A stretch of 34,551 bases of DNA from Paludibacteraceae bacterium (GTDB lineage: Bacteria; Bacteroidota; Bacteroidia; Bacteroidales; Paludibacteraceae): NCBI GenBank assembly GCA_024399615.1, contig JAKSNQ010000016.1, positions 1 through 34,551 on the forward strand, written 5' to 3'. Below, in pieces: positions 7,805-15,957 of this stretch. The notes below the pieces were generated by a model. The model was not told the origin of the DNA and searched no databases. It saw only the letters and a list, made by a program, of their open reading frames with translations. The position numbers were made by a program, and so were the translations under genes. Position 1 is the stretch's first letter, and the number at the start of each line of letters is the position of its first letter.

Positions 7805-9409
7805 ATGTATATATTTGAAACCAGTTGGGAGGTATGTAACCGCGTAGGTGGTATCTATGCCGTACTTTCCACTCGCGCTGCTTCAATGCAACGCATAGCA
7901 AAAGATAAAGTAGTATTTTTCGGTCCCGATTTGGAGAAAGTGTTTGGCGCTGCTCCTTCACCCTATTTCCTGGAGGACTCTCAGGTGTTGGATACTTGGC
8001 GTGAGAAGGCAACCAAAGCGGGTTTGAAGGTGCGTGTTGGTCGTTGGAATGTGCCCGGGGAACCTATCGCTGTTTTATTGGACTTCCGTGAGTTGTATGA
8101 CCAAAAGGACCAAATTTATGCCCACGTGTGGGAACGTTTTCAGGTTAAGTCTCATGCCGCATATGGTGATTACGATGAATCGTCGCTCTTCGGTTACTAT
8201 GCCGGCATGGCTATGGAGAGTCTCTATCGTCATATCAAGCAGTTGCAGACCGTGGCTCATTTCAATGAGTGGCAAACCTCTTTCGGCCTTTTCTACATTA
8301 AGGAGCATTGTCCCAAGATAGGCACTCTCTTCACGACACATGCTACCGGTATCGGACGCTCAATCGCCGGTAACAACAAGCCTCTCTATGATTATTTTGA
8401 TGGCTATAATGGCAATCAGATGGCAGACGAACTGAACATGACCAGCAAGCATTCCGCAGAGCGGCAAGCTGCTCATTTTGCCGACTGCTTTACAACAGTG
8501 AGTGATATTACGGCCAAAGAGTGTAAGCAACTGTTGGATAAGCCAGTAGATATCGTTACTCCTAATGGATTTGAGCCCGACTTTGTACCCAAGGGTAAGA
8601 CCTTTAATGAAAAGCGCGCACGCGCACGTGAAGCTCTGCTTCGTGTAGCAGGTGAGGTCTGCGGGTATCATTTGCCAGAAGATTCTATGCTATGCTGTAT
8701 ATCCGGTCGTTTTGAGTGGAAAAACAAAGGTATTGATGCTTACCTACACACTTTGAGTGCACTTGAGCATAAACTTGGGCAACAGCATGGCAACCGACCT
8801 GTGGTCGCTTTCCTCATGATACCGGGCTGGATTAGTGGCGCCAAGACCGTGTTAGGCAAGGATGATCACTGGACGACCCACCGATTATGCAACTATTTGG
8901 CTGATCCTGTGCTACATACTGTTCAGACCTTAGGATTGTGGAATACACCCGGGTCGCATGTTAAGGTAATCTATGTCCCCTCTTATCTCAATGGAGATGA
9001 TGGTATCTTCAATATGTCTTACTATGATCTGCTCATAGGTATGGATGCTACTGTTTTCCCCTCTTACTACGAACCATGGGGATATACCCCACTTGAAGCT
9101 AATGCTTTCCATGTACCAACCATAACCACCAACCTTTCGGGGTATGGTCAATGGGTGGCCAGTCAAGATGACTTGAGATCTACTATTGAAAATGGTGTAG
9201 AGGTGGTACGTCGAACCGACTCTAATTGGAGTGAGATGATAGAACAACTTGCCGATGCCCTCTATCGCTTCAGTCAACTTCAGGAAAAAGATGTAAAAGC
9301 AGCACGAAAAGCCGCAGCAGCCATCGCTGAGCGTGCCGAGTGGAAACATTTCTTCCCTTATTACGAGCAGGCGTACAAGATTGCTCTCAGTCATGCGAAA
9401 CAGAAATAG
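7805..9409 (+). CDS. Glycogen synthase, GT3 family (eukaryote-like type)
   Basis: This 534-residue enzyme should extend alpha-1,4-glucan from a nucleotide-sugar, making storage glycogen in the cytoplasm. The N-terminus MYIFETSWEVCNRVGGIYAVL carries the VGGIY nucleotide-binding loop (one residue omitted from the start). The motif SYYEPWGYTPLEA near residues 420-432, with Glu423 and Glu431 (E-X7-E), and the following TNLSGYGQW stretch are typical of GT3, the yeast/animal family, and not of GT5 GlgA. It lacks the phosphorylated termini of eukaryotic enzymes and is about 150-200 residues shorter. Donor preference (UDP- or ADP-glucose) cannot be read from the sequence. It is followed by a strong hairpin. 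Confidence 0.92.
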   Translation: MYIFETSWEVCNRVGGIYAVLSTRAASMQRIAKDKVVFFGPDLEKVFGAAPSPYFLEDSQVLDTWREKATKAGLKVRVGRWNVPGEPIAVLLDFRELYDQKDQIYAHVWERFQVKSHAAYGDYDESSLFGYYAGMAMESLYRHIKQLQTVAHFNEWQTSFGLFYIKEHCPKIGTLFTTHATGIGRSIAGNNKPLYDYFDGYNGNQMADELNMTSKHSAERQAAHFADCFTTVSDITAKECKQLLDKPVDIVTPNGFEPDFVPKGKTFNEKRARAREALLRVAGEVCGYHLPEDSMLCCISGRFEWKNKGIDAYLHTLSALEHKLGQQHGNRPVVAFLMIPGWISGAKTVLGKDDHWTTHRLCNYLADPVLHTVQTLGLWNTPGSHVKVIYVPSYLNGDDGIFNMSYYDLLIGMDATVFPSYYEPWGYTPLEANAFHVPTITTNLSGYGQWVASQDDLRSTIENGVEVVRRTDSNWSEMIEQLADALYRFSQLQEKDVKAARKAAAAIAERAEWKHFFPYYEQAYKIALSHAKQK

Positions 9410-9448
9410 CCTTTTGCTGGTACGGTAAGATGCTACTATATAATAGGT

Positions 9449-9484
9449 TCGCCCTCCATTCCCCGATGTGGGAAAGGAGGGCGA
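9449..9484. terminator. Strong hairpin between convergent operons
   Basis: TCGCCCTCC (9449-9457) pairs with GGAGGGCGA (9476-9484), and after an A-A mismatch TTCCC (9459-9463) pairs with GGGAA (9470-9474), leaving a 6-nt loop. It lies 39 bp after the glycogen synthase and 57 bp after the sufD stop on the other strand. There is no long T-run on either side, but position and strength suit a two-way terminator or 3'-end stabiliser. Confidence 0.65.
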
Positions 9485-9541
9485 TTCATGTATGTCTAAA
9501 GGAAATGCAGGAGATATCTTCGCTTTTTACGTGGAGATTGC

Positions 9542-10219
9542 TTAAAGTAATTGGTGAAGTCGATTCTCGATGTCGCCAATCATTTCTTCCGACAGCATCT
9601 GGAGACAGTCACTGAGGAATGCCAAGAGTAACAATCGACGCGCAGAGTCGAGGCTTATACCACGTTGCTGCATGTAAAAGAGAGCCTGTGGATCGAGTTG
9701 ACCGGTCGTGGCACCATGCGAACACTTGACATCATCGGCGTAAATTTCGAGCTGTGGCATGGTATGCATACGTGCCAATGGAGAGAGCAGAATGTTTCGA
9801 TTGGTCTGATGAGCTTCCGTTTTTTGCGCTTCGGGCATGACCTTCAACTCTCCATAGAATGATCCTTGTGCCTGGTTGAGGAGTACGTTCTTGAAGAGCT
9901 GGTCGCTATATCCTCCCCCTACGTTGTGCAAGACGTGTGTCTCAATGTGGTAGTGCTGTTGTTCACGCAGCAGGGCCAGACCAAATAAACGTGTTTCACA
10001 TCCATGTGCGTCGTGCGTGATAGTAATATGACAACGCGAATCCTCACCACTGAGGCTGATGATATGCAGGGTGAAAGCGGTATCGGCCAATTGCTGTACC
10101 TCCAAGCGGACGTTGACAGGATCTATCAGCACCCAATGCGCCTGCTGCCCCGGATGAAGACAGAGTGTCATTTCCTGATCATGCAGGTTTTTATGTATGG
10201 TGATCTCGTTGCTCATCAT
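9542..10219 (-). CDS. sufD: SufD-like Fe-S cluster assembly scaffold protein, half length
   Basis: A 225-residue protein holding the C-terminal core of SufD. The signature is clear: TNRNILLSPLARM, PQLEIYADDVKCSHGATTG and LFYMQQRGI, the beta-helix and C-terminal helices that bind SufC and SufB. Usual SufD proteins are about 400-450 residues, so the N-terminal helical region and part of the helix are missing. The start overlaps the sufC stop (ATGA), and no further SufD sequence lies upstream because sufC begins there. The gene is therefore short by nature and not cut by a visible frameshift. It probably works with SufC and a SufB encoded elsewhere. Confidence 0.85.
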   Translation of the reverse strand: MMSNEITIHKNLHDQEMTLCLHPGQQAHWVLIDPVNVRLEVQQLADTAFTLHIISLSGEDSRCHITITHDAHGCETRLFGLALLREQQHYHIETHVLHNVGGGYSDQLFKNVLLNQAQGSFYGELKVMPEAQKTEAHQTNRNILLSPLARMHTMPQLEIYADDVKCSHGATTGQLDPQALFYMQQRGISLDSARRLLLLAFLSDCLQMLSEEMIGDIENRLHQLL

Positions 10220-10995
10220 TTATACTCTTGTTCGATGAAGTCAAATCCCTTCTCGTCGATTTCTTTTGCAAGTGATGCGTCGCCCGTACGAACGATATGA
10301 CCGTTGTAGAGCACGTGTACGAAATCGGGTCGGATATATTCAAGCAGACGTTCGTAGTGGGTGATGACGATGGCAGATGTGGCAGGTTGTCCTGCAGTTG
10401 CAGCTTGTTCCGGCGTCTTGCGTATGCGGTTGAAACCATCGGCCACGATGCGTAGTGCATCCACGTCCAATCCAGAGTCGGTCTCGTCGAGTATGGCCAG
10501 ACAAGGCTCCAACATGGCCATTTGAAAAACCTCATTTTTCTTTTTCTCACCACCGGAGAATCCCTCGTTGACGCTACGATTCTGCATCTTGTTGCTAATC
10601 TCAACCAGCGCCTCTTTCTCGCGCTTGAGTCGCAGAAACTCGCTAACACTCAGAGGTTCCAACCCCTGATACTTGCGTTTCTCATTGACTGCTGTTTTCA
10701 TGAAATTGACCATGGAAACTCCGGGAATCTCGACGGGATACTGAAAGGAGAGGAATAGCCCCTCTCGAGCTCGGTCTTCGGGTGACATCTCCAGTAGGTT
10801 TTTCTCACGGAAGGTGATGGTGCCCTCGGTTACGGTATAGGCCGGATTGCCCGTAAGGATGGCCGATAGCGTCGATTTCCCGGCTCCATTTCGCCCCATG
10901 AGCGCATGAATCTCGCCTTCTCCTATGTGTAGTGTCAAGCCTTTTAGTATCTGTTTTCCGCCTACTTCGGCGTGTAGGTTTTCGATGTGTAGCAT
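10216..10995 (-). CDS. sufC: Fe-S cluster assembly ATPase SufC
   Basis: A 259-residue ABC-type ATPase that powers rearrangement of the SufB-SufC-SufD scaffold during Fe-S cluster assembly. Walker A is GRNGAGKST near residue 36; the usual form is GPNGAGKST, so Arg replaces Pro. The signature is FSGGEKKKNEV and Walker B runs into LAILDETDSGLD, both diagnostic for SufC. The start chosen is the ATG at 10995 (MLHIENLHAEVGG); an ATG at 11013 would add MQLIII and overlap the upstream gene. It lies 8 bp after the M28 gene and overlaps sufD by 4 bp. No sufB or sufS is in the window. Confidence 0.95.
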   Translation of the reverse strand: MLHIENLHAEVGGKQILKGLTLHIGEGEIHALMGRNGAGKSTLSAILTGNPAYTVTEGTITFREKNLLEMSPEDRAREGLFLSFQYPVEIPGVSMVNFMKTAVNEKRKYQGLEPLSVSEFLRLKREKEALVEISNKMQNRSVNEGFSGGEKKKNEVFQMAMLEPCLAILDETDSGLDVDALRIVADGFNRIRKTPEQAATAGQPATSAIVITHYERLLEYIRPDFVHVLYNGHIVRTGDASLAKEIDEKGFDFIEQEYK

Positions 10996-11003
10996 AATGA
11001 TAA

Positions 11004-12002
11004 TCAGTTGCAAATGAGTGTCATAAGGGTCGTGCCTACGGCCTGTAAGGTGGCCGTTGAAACGTGGCTCATGTCATCGTTGACGGTGTGCCAATAGGCA
11101 GGAAACCCAGTGCCCGACAGGGCATCGTAGTGTATGATGTCGAGGCAGGGAATGCCTGCCAATACATTAACGTAGTAATGGTCGTCGGTGATGGGGCAGG
11201 AGGGTTGCTGACGGAAATAGCGCGCATGGCCCAAATCGACAGCACGTTGCCATACTTTGCGTGTGTATGAGGCAGCATACTGCATTGAGAAATACTCCTG
11301 ATAGAAACACGCATCTGGCGCGCCAATCATGTCAAGCAGGATACCATAAGTGTATTGTTCCGCATTGGGTTTTACCGATGCGGACCATAGTTGGCTGCCC
11401 AAACACCATGTGTTATCGCGTTGCTGTCCATCAAACCACTCTGGTGTCCCCATATCCTCGGTGTCAAAGAATACTATATCGACAGGGATGAGTGCGACGC
11501 CCTTTGTGTTTAGCAGTTGCCATTGACGTGCCAGCTCGAGCGCAACTCCCACGCCACTGGCAGCATCATTGGCTCCAAGAACAGGTGTATGATGGTTGGA
11601 TGGATTAGCGTCGTGGTCGGCCCATGGTCGGCAGTCCCAGTGTGCGCAGATTAGCAGTCGTTTGCCTGATGACTCTGCACCAAGATGCCCGATAATATTC
11701 CGGATAGGAGCCGGATTGCCTAAATAATCAGGCAGCGTACCAGTTTGCTCCTCAACCAGTGCACCGAATCGATGCAGTTGGGCTACCAAAAAGTTGCCAC
11801 ATTGTTGGTGCGCTTGTGTACCAGGCACACGTGGCCCAAACTGCACCTGCTGAGCTATGTAGTGATAGGCAGAATCTGCCGAGAAATCCACCGAATATGT
11901 GCGTTCGGTGGTTTTCTGGGCAGGTTGCTTGCTAAGTTTGCCGCAGGCGGACAAACCGATGGCTAACGTTAATATTATTATGAGTGGGTATTTGATAGTC
12001 AA
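11004..12002 (-). CDS. M28-family lipoprotein, glutaminyl-peptide cyclotransferase-like
   Basis: A 332-residue zinc-dependent enzyme of the M28 fold, probably making N-terminal pyroglutamate on exported proteins; an aminopeptidase role is the alternative. The signal peptide ends at lipobox GLSAC (Cys20). AHWDCRPWADHD, GANDAASGVG, FFDTEDMG and the late HTVNDDMSHV give the metal-binding and active-site blocks. The start is a TTG at 12000-12002: the hydrophobic signal begins at once, there is no Met before the lipobox, and an in-frame TAG lies three codons upstream. It lies 24 bp after prs and 8 bp before sufC, inside one probable operon. Confidence 0.88.
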   Translation of the reverse strand: MTIKYPLIIILTLAIGLSACGKLSKQPAQKTTERTYSVDFSADSAYHYIAQQVQFGPRVPGTQAHQQCGNFLVAQLHRFGALVEEQTGTLPDYLGNPAPIRNIIGHLGAESSGKRLLICAHWDCRPWADHDANPSNHHTPVLGANDAASGVGVALELARQWQLLNTKGVALIPVDIVFFDTEDMGTPEWFDGQQRDNTWCLGSQLWSASVKPNAEQYTYGILLDMIGAPDACFYQEYFSMQYAASYTRKVWQRAVDLGHARYFRQQPSCPITDDHYYVNVLAGIPCLDIIHYDALSGTGFPAYWHTVNDDMSHVSTATLQAVGTTLMTLICN

Positions 12003-12026
12003 GAGCTTCTATAGGAGGTAGAATCC

Positions 12027-12989
12027 TTATCGTAGGTTGCGTTCAGAAATGGAGGTATGGGTCTGTATAGCGCAGATGGTTTCTCCGAAAATTTGCTCGG
12101 TGGTGATAACGTGCACCTTAGAGCAACGCGATGCTTCGAATGGTAGCGAGTCGGAGAAGATGAGTTCTTCCATCTCGCTGTTCTCAACACGTTCGCAGGC
12201 CGGACCGGACATAATACCGTGGCTGACAACAGCGCGTACGGTAGTTGCCCCTAGTTCTTTCATTACTTTAGCAGCCTTACATAATGTGCCAGCGGTATCT
12301 GCAATATCGTCGATGATGACTACGTTTTTGTCCTGAATGTCGCCGAGGACTCTAATTTCGCTGACCTGATTAGCTTTGAGTCGTTGCTTGTAACAGATGA
12401 CCACAGGAACCTCGTGTTTGAGTCGTTTCTCCAGTTTCTTGGCAAAAGTTGCAGCACGCTTGGAACCACCTACGTCAGGGGATGCAACGACTAGGTTTTC
12501 GAGGTTGAGCGACTGGATGTAGTCGGCAAAAATGGTGCTACCAAACAGGTGATCAACAGGAATGTCAAAGAATCCCTGAATCTGGTCAGCATGCAAATCG
12601 AGCGTAATGACGCGATCAGCACCTGCTGTTTGAATCATGTTTGCTACCAGTTTAGCACCGATAGAAACACGTGGTTTGTCCTTGCGATCCTGACGTGCCC
12701 ATCCGAAATAAGGGATGACAGCTATCACTTTGTAAGCACTAGCGCGTCGTGCTGCATCGATCATGAGCAGCAACTCCATAAGGTTGTCGGTACTTGGGCA
12801 AGTGGATTGCACCAAATAAACAGACTGACCACGGACGGAATCTTCAAAACAGCAAGAGAACTCGCCGTCTGAAAAATGTTCGATGTTCACTTTCCCGAGG
12901 GAGACACCAAGGTATTGACAGATACGCTCTGCAAGCGCGCCGCCTTTCGAGCCTGCAAATACCTTGTAAGGGTTGGCTTCAATTAACAT
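12027..12989 (-). CDS. prs: Ribose-phosphate pyrophosphokinase (PRPP synthetase)
   Basis: A 320-residue enzyme that makes PRPP from ribose 5-phosphate and ATP for purine, pyrimidine, His and NAD synthesis. The catalytic flexible-loop region and DLHADQIQGFFDIPVDHL are present, and the PRPP loop is VVIIDDIADTAGTL. The ATG at 12989 (MLIEANPYKVFAGS) is the start; the frame is open to 13160, but those 57 residues are not Prs-like and cover the promoter. It heads the minus-strand unit prs, M28 lipoprotein, sufC, sufD. Confidence 0.96.
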   Translation of the reverse strand: MLIEANPYKVFAGSKGGALAERICQYLGVSLGKVNIEHFSDGEFSCCFEDSVRGQSVYLVQSTCPSTDNLMELLLMIDAARRASAYKVIAVIPYFGWARQDRKDKPRVSIGAKLVANMIQTAGADRVITLDLHADQIQGFFDIPVDHLFGSTIFADYIQSLNLENLVVASPDVGGSKRAATFAKKLEKRLKHEVPVVICYKQRLKANQVSEIRVLGDIQDKNVVIIDDIADTAGTLCKAAKVMKELGATTVRAVVSHGIMSGPACERVENSEMEELIFSDSLPFEASRCSKVHVITTEQIFGETICAIQTHTSISERNLR

Positions 12990-13096
12990 TTTTTTGAAAC
13001 AATTTTGTGTGTTGATAATTTTCGGGATACCTTTCGAAATCCCTGATTCGTTGGTGCAAGCGCTTCCAATTGGCCGCCACGCAACGAATTTCGCTG

Positions 13097-13128
13097 CAAA
13101 GGTACTACTTTTTTTGTAAATGGACAAG
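13097..13128 (-). promoter_or_regulatory. Promoter of prs and the following minus-strand genes
   Basis: On the minus strand CTTG (13125-13128), 20 bp, then TACCTTTG (13097-13104). The -33 differs from TTTG in one base and the -7 is exact. The leader to prs is about 100 nt. Together with the next promoter it makes a compact divergent control region in the 296-bp gap 12990-13285. Confidence 0.75.
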
Positions 13129-13153
13129 AAAAATTCTATTTTTCTGCATGATT

Positions 13154-13185
13154 GTTGCACAATTCATTTTTTTTTAGTAATTTTG
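13154..13185 (+). promoter_or_regulatory. Promoter of the CE12-type esterase gene
   Basis: GTTG (13154-13157), 20 bp, then TAATTTTG (13178-13185). The -33 has one mismatch and the -7 is exact. The leader to 13286 is about 95 nt. An AGGAAAG stretch at 13277-13283 lies just before the ATG and could act as a weak ribosome binding site, which is uncommon in this phylum. Confidence 0.7.
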
Positions 13186-13285
13186 CAGTCTCAAATTATT
13201 AATTGGGGTATTCCGCGCGTTAAGTGTGCGTGTATTGCTCATAAAAGAACAGTAGAGACGATAGAAAATTCACCTCAGGAAAGAT

Positions 13286-14170
13286 ATGAAAAAGACATTT
13301 TCTTTGTTGGCCGTTATGGCTACCGTATTGACGCTGGCATTTGTGCTGATGTCGGCAGGTAAGAAACAGCAACGTTTGTTTATGGTAGGTGACTCAACGA
13401 TGGCGGATAAAACCGAGTTGGAGGCATCTCCTGAGCGTGGTTGGGGACAGTTGTTCCCCAGTTTTTTGGACGATGAGATCGTGGTGGAGAATCACGCGAT
13501 GAATGGGCGTAGTACCAAGTCTTTTCAGGATGAGGGCCGATGGAGCTATGTGCTGAATCTTATGGATAAGGGCGATGTACTCATCCTGCAGTTTGGACAC
13601 AATGATGCCAAGCGTAGTGATTCGACTCGCTTTGCTTCGGTTGAAGAATACAAGCACAACCTTATCAAGATGGGTAGGCAGGCGCGCGAAAAGGGCGTGG
13701 ATGTTATCATTTGCAGTCCTATCAATCGCCGCAGTTTCAAGGATGGGCATTTTGAGATGACGCATGGTGATTACCCTGCCGCTGCATGTGAGGCTGCGAA
13801 GGAGTTGCAGGTGCCTTATCTGGACATGGAGAAGGCAACCCGCGATTGGTTGACCGAGTTGGGAGACGAGGCGTCGGTGCCCTATTTTATGAACGTGAAA
13901 GCAGGCGAATGTACCAAGTTTCCAGAGGGCAAGGTTGACAATACTCACCTGCGCGAGAATGGTGCGTTGAGTGTTGGTTATATGGCAGCCAAGCTGATAA
14001 GCCAGCAGAAGATTGCCTGCCTCAAGAAGCATGTTGTGCTACGCAACGTGGATGGTTGCGCCTTCCAAAGCAAGAAAAACAAGGTCGGTAAGCCTCTCTA
14101 TACCACTTTTTGTCGTCCCTCACTGAGTAGTGACAAGAAACTGACAGAGAGCGATATGAAGAAATTCTGA
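13286..14170 (+). CDS. Secreted SGNH esterase, CE12 rhamnogalacturonan acetylesterase type
   Basis: A 294-residue secreted hydrolase that probably removes acetyl groups from pectin (rhamnogalacturonan) or related glycans. A signal peptide covers about residues 1-24. The catalytic blocks are FMVGDSTMAD (Ser nucleophile), NGRST, FGHNDAKR and, near the end of the domain, VDNTHLRENGA with the Asp and His of the triad. This order is typical of CE12. The C-terminal 50 residues after the last block are Lys-rich and not recognised. It stands alone between promoter and the next gene (72 bp away). No SusC/D-type genes are near. Confidence 0.85.
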   Translation: MKKTFSLLAVMATVLTLAFVLMSAGKKQQRLFMVGDSTMADKTELEASPERGWGQLFPSFLDDEIVVENHAMNGRSTKSFQDEGRWSYVLNLMDKGDVLILQFGHNDAKRSDSTRFASVEEYKHNLIKMGRQAREKGVDVIICSPINRRSFKDGHFEMTHGDYPAAACEAAKELQVPYLDMEKATRDWLTELGDEASVPYFMNVKAGECTKFPEGKVDNTHLRENGALSVGYMAAKLISQQKIACLKKHVVLRNVDGCAFQSKKNKVGKPLYTTFCRPSLSSDKKLTESDMKKF

Positions 14171-14242
14171 TGGTGCTGTAGCATACATTTTGTACAGAAG
14201 GGTACGGGCTGCCCTGTTTCCCATTAGGCTCAATAAAAACAC

Positions 14243-15520
14243 ATGGAACAAATTATAGAATCCATATCCCTGCTTGATTGGGTGCTGATAGGTGCATTGT
14301 TGGCACTATTCTGTTACCAATTGTACTACTATGTGCGCTACATGGCGGGCGTGCAACGACGTGTTCGCCACCAGACCAAGAAACGTTTTCGTTGGCGCGA
14401 ATCATCCGTTTCCAACTCTATTTCTGACACGTCTGATGAGACTATAGAAGATTCCTCTAATGTGGCTCAGAGTACAAATGTATTGGAAGCGAAAGAGGTT
14501 GTCAAGCCAGGTGTATCGGTAGTGGTGTGCGCTCGCAATGAAGAAGAAAATCTGCAGCACTATCTGCAGGCCTTGCTCAGTCAACGTTACCCTGAGTTTG
14601 AGGTGATTGTCGTGAACGATGCCAGTTTGGATAATACACAAGTAGTATTGGATCAGATGACGCAGCGTTTTCGAAATTTGCGTCTCACGTTCGTGCCTGC
14701 TGACGCGTGGGTGCGTTCGTCTAAGAAATTAGCGCTGACGTTGGCAGCCAAAGCGGCCAAGTATGACTACTTATTGCTGACCGATGCTGATTGTGTGCCA
14801 GAGTCTCCGTATTGGATAAGCGAGATGATGAAGGGTTTTGTCAGCCCAGAGATTGATATTGTACTGGGATATGGTGCCTATTTTGAAGAACCGCGTTGGG
14901 TTAATAGGCTGGTGCAGTACGACACCATCTTCAATGCAATGCAGTGGTTGGGCATGGCTATGTCACGCCACCCTTATATGGGTGTTGGTCGCAACCTGGC
15001 CTATCGTAAGTCTGCATTTCTTAACAAGGGTTTCTCGGGCTTGTTAGGCGAGAAAGCGGGGGATGATGACCTATTGGTCAATCGTATCGCCAATCGGCAT
15101 AACACTGAGGTGGTCTTGACGCCAGATAGTTATACGTGGTCTATTCCCAAACAATCATTCGCCGATTGGCGCAGACAAAAATATCGTCATCTATCGGTAT
15201 CGCCTGTCTATCGTACGGCTACCAAGTTGCGTTTGCTTTGCGAACCTCTGACACGTGGTTTGTGGTATGCGCTAATAGTGACCATTGTCGTATTGGCTGC
15301 GATGGGGATCCTTACCCATCCTCTGGTATGGGCGCTGGCGGCAATTCTTTTTGTGATGCGCTTAGTATTGCAGATGTCGCTTATCAGTCGTGCTGCGCAT
15401 ATTTTGGGTGCTCAAGGATTTGGAATGAGTGTGCTACTCTATGATGTATACTTGCCGCTATCGAACCTGGGTATGCTCATCAAACATCGCCTACACCGCA
15501 AGCAGGAACTGAAGTGGTAA
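14243..15520 (+). CDS. Membrane glycosyltransferase, GT2 family
   Basis: A 425-residue inner-membrane glycosyltransferase; sugar and acceptor are unknown. One membrane helix lies at about residues 12-33. A Ser/Glu-rich linker (about 50-85) leads into the GT-A domain with VSVVVCARNEEENL, VNDASLDNT, the DxD-like LTDADCVP, the acidic block GDDDLL and a WRRQKYRH block at the place of the Q-x-x-R-W motif. Two or three more membrane helices follow (about 330-400). Processive GT2 enzymes share this plan, but the poor Q-x-x-R-W match makes processivity uncertain. It lies 72 bp after the CE12 gene, and no polysaccharide cluster surrounds it. Confidence 0.85.
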   Translation: MEQIIESISLLDWVLIGALLALFCYQLYYYVRYMAGVQRRVRHQTKKRFRWRESSVSNSISDTSDETIEDSSNVAQSTNVLEAKEVVKPGVSVVVCARNEEENLQHYLQALLSQRYPEFEVIVVNDASLDNTQVVLDQMTQRFRNLRLTFVPADAWVRSSKKLALTLAAKAAKYDYLLLTDADCVPESPYWISEMMKGFVSPEIDIVLGYGAYFEEPRWVNRLVQYDTIFNAMQWLGMAMSRHPYMGVGRNLAYRKSAFLNKGFSGLLGEKAGDDDLLVNRIANRHNTEVVLTPDSYTWSIPKQSFADWRRQKYRHLSVSPVYRTATKLRLLCEPLTRGLWYALIVTIVVLAAMGILTHPLVWALAAILFVMRLVLQMSLISRAAHILGAQGFGMSVLLYDVYLPLSNLGMLIKHRLHRKQELKW

Positions 15521-15544
15521 GAACCAACTGATAATTTTCAATTC

Positions 15545-15562
15545 TGTCCGTCGGACATTTTT
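15545..15562 (+). terminator. Weak hairpin with T-run after the GT2 gene
   Basis: TGTCCGTCGGACA (15545-15557) is a near-perfect palindrome followed by TTTTT. It lies 24 bp after the GT2 stop codon. The stem is short, so this is only a possible terminator. Confidence 0.35.
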
Positions 15563-15607
15563 ATTCACATAGTCCCTCATGGGATATAAATACATTAATT
15601 TACTATT

Positions 15608-15895
15608 ATGGAACAACAAAACCAAATGAGCATCAATATTGCCCCAGAAGTTGCACGTGGCAACTATTCTAACCTCGTTGTAATCGGTCACTCAGTATCG
15701 GAGTTCTGTCTGGATTTCGCCAGCGTATTGCCTGGTCAGCAGGGTGCACAAGTACAGTCACGTATTATCCTGGCACCGGAACATGCCAAGCGTCTGTTGG
15801 CCGCTTTGCAAGACAATATTCAAAAGTACGAGAAGCAGTTCGGTGGTATCCAACTCAAGAATATGCAGATGCCAGTTTCGGCAGGTGAAGCATAA
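15608..15895 (+). CDS. DUF3467-family protein
   Basis: A 95-residue cytoplasmic protein of unknown function. It matches the DUF3467 family, small proteins widespread in Bacteroidota, by the pattern GNYSNLVVIGHSVSEFCLDF near the start and the later SRIILAPEHAKRLLAALQDN. It has no signal peptide, membrane segment or known catalytic residues. It lies between the GT2 gene and the uridine phosphorylase gene with 62 bp before the latter. No function can be inferred from its neighbours. Confidence 0.8.
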   Translation: MEQQNQMSINIAPEVARGNYSNLVVIGHSVSEFCLDFASVLPGQQGAQVQSRIILAPEHAKRLLAALQDNIQKYEKQFGGIQLKNMQMPVSAGEA

Positions 15896-15957
15896 CGACT
15901 ATGTAGCATATCCGTTGCAATTATAGTTGAAAATACCATCTCTAAGACCATTTTATT

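Noticed and set aside
9542-10219. sufD as a frameshifted pseudogene
   Set aside because: The upstream frame is sufC itself, joined by a clean ATGA overlap, and the C-terminal core is intact. A short functional protein fits better.
12990-13160. Longer PRPP synthetase starting at 13160
   Set aside because: The 57 added residues are not Prs-like and would cover both divergent promoters.
13394-14032. 212-codon open frame on the minus strand inside the CE12 esterase gene
   Set aside because: It lies fully inside a gene with intact catalytic blocks, signal peptide and promoter on the other strand. Its translation matches no family I know, so it is a shadow frame.
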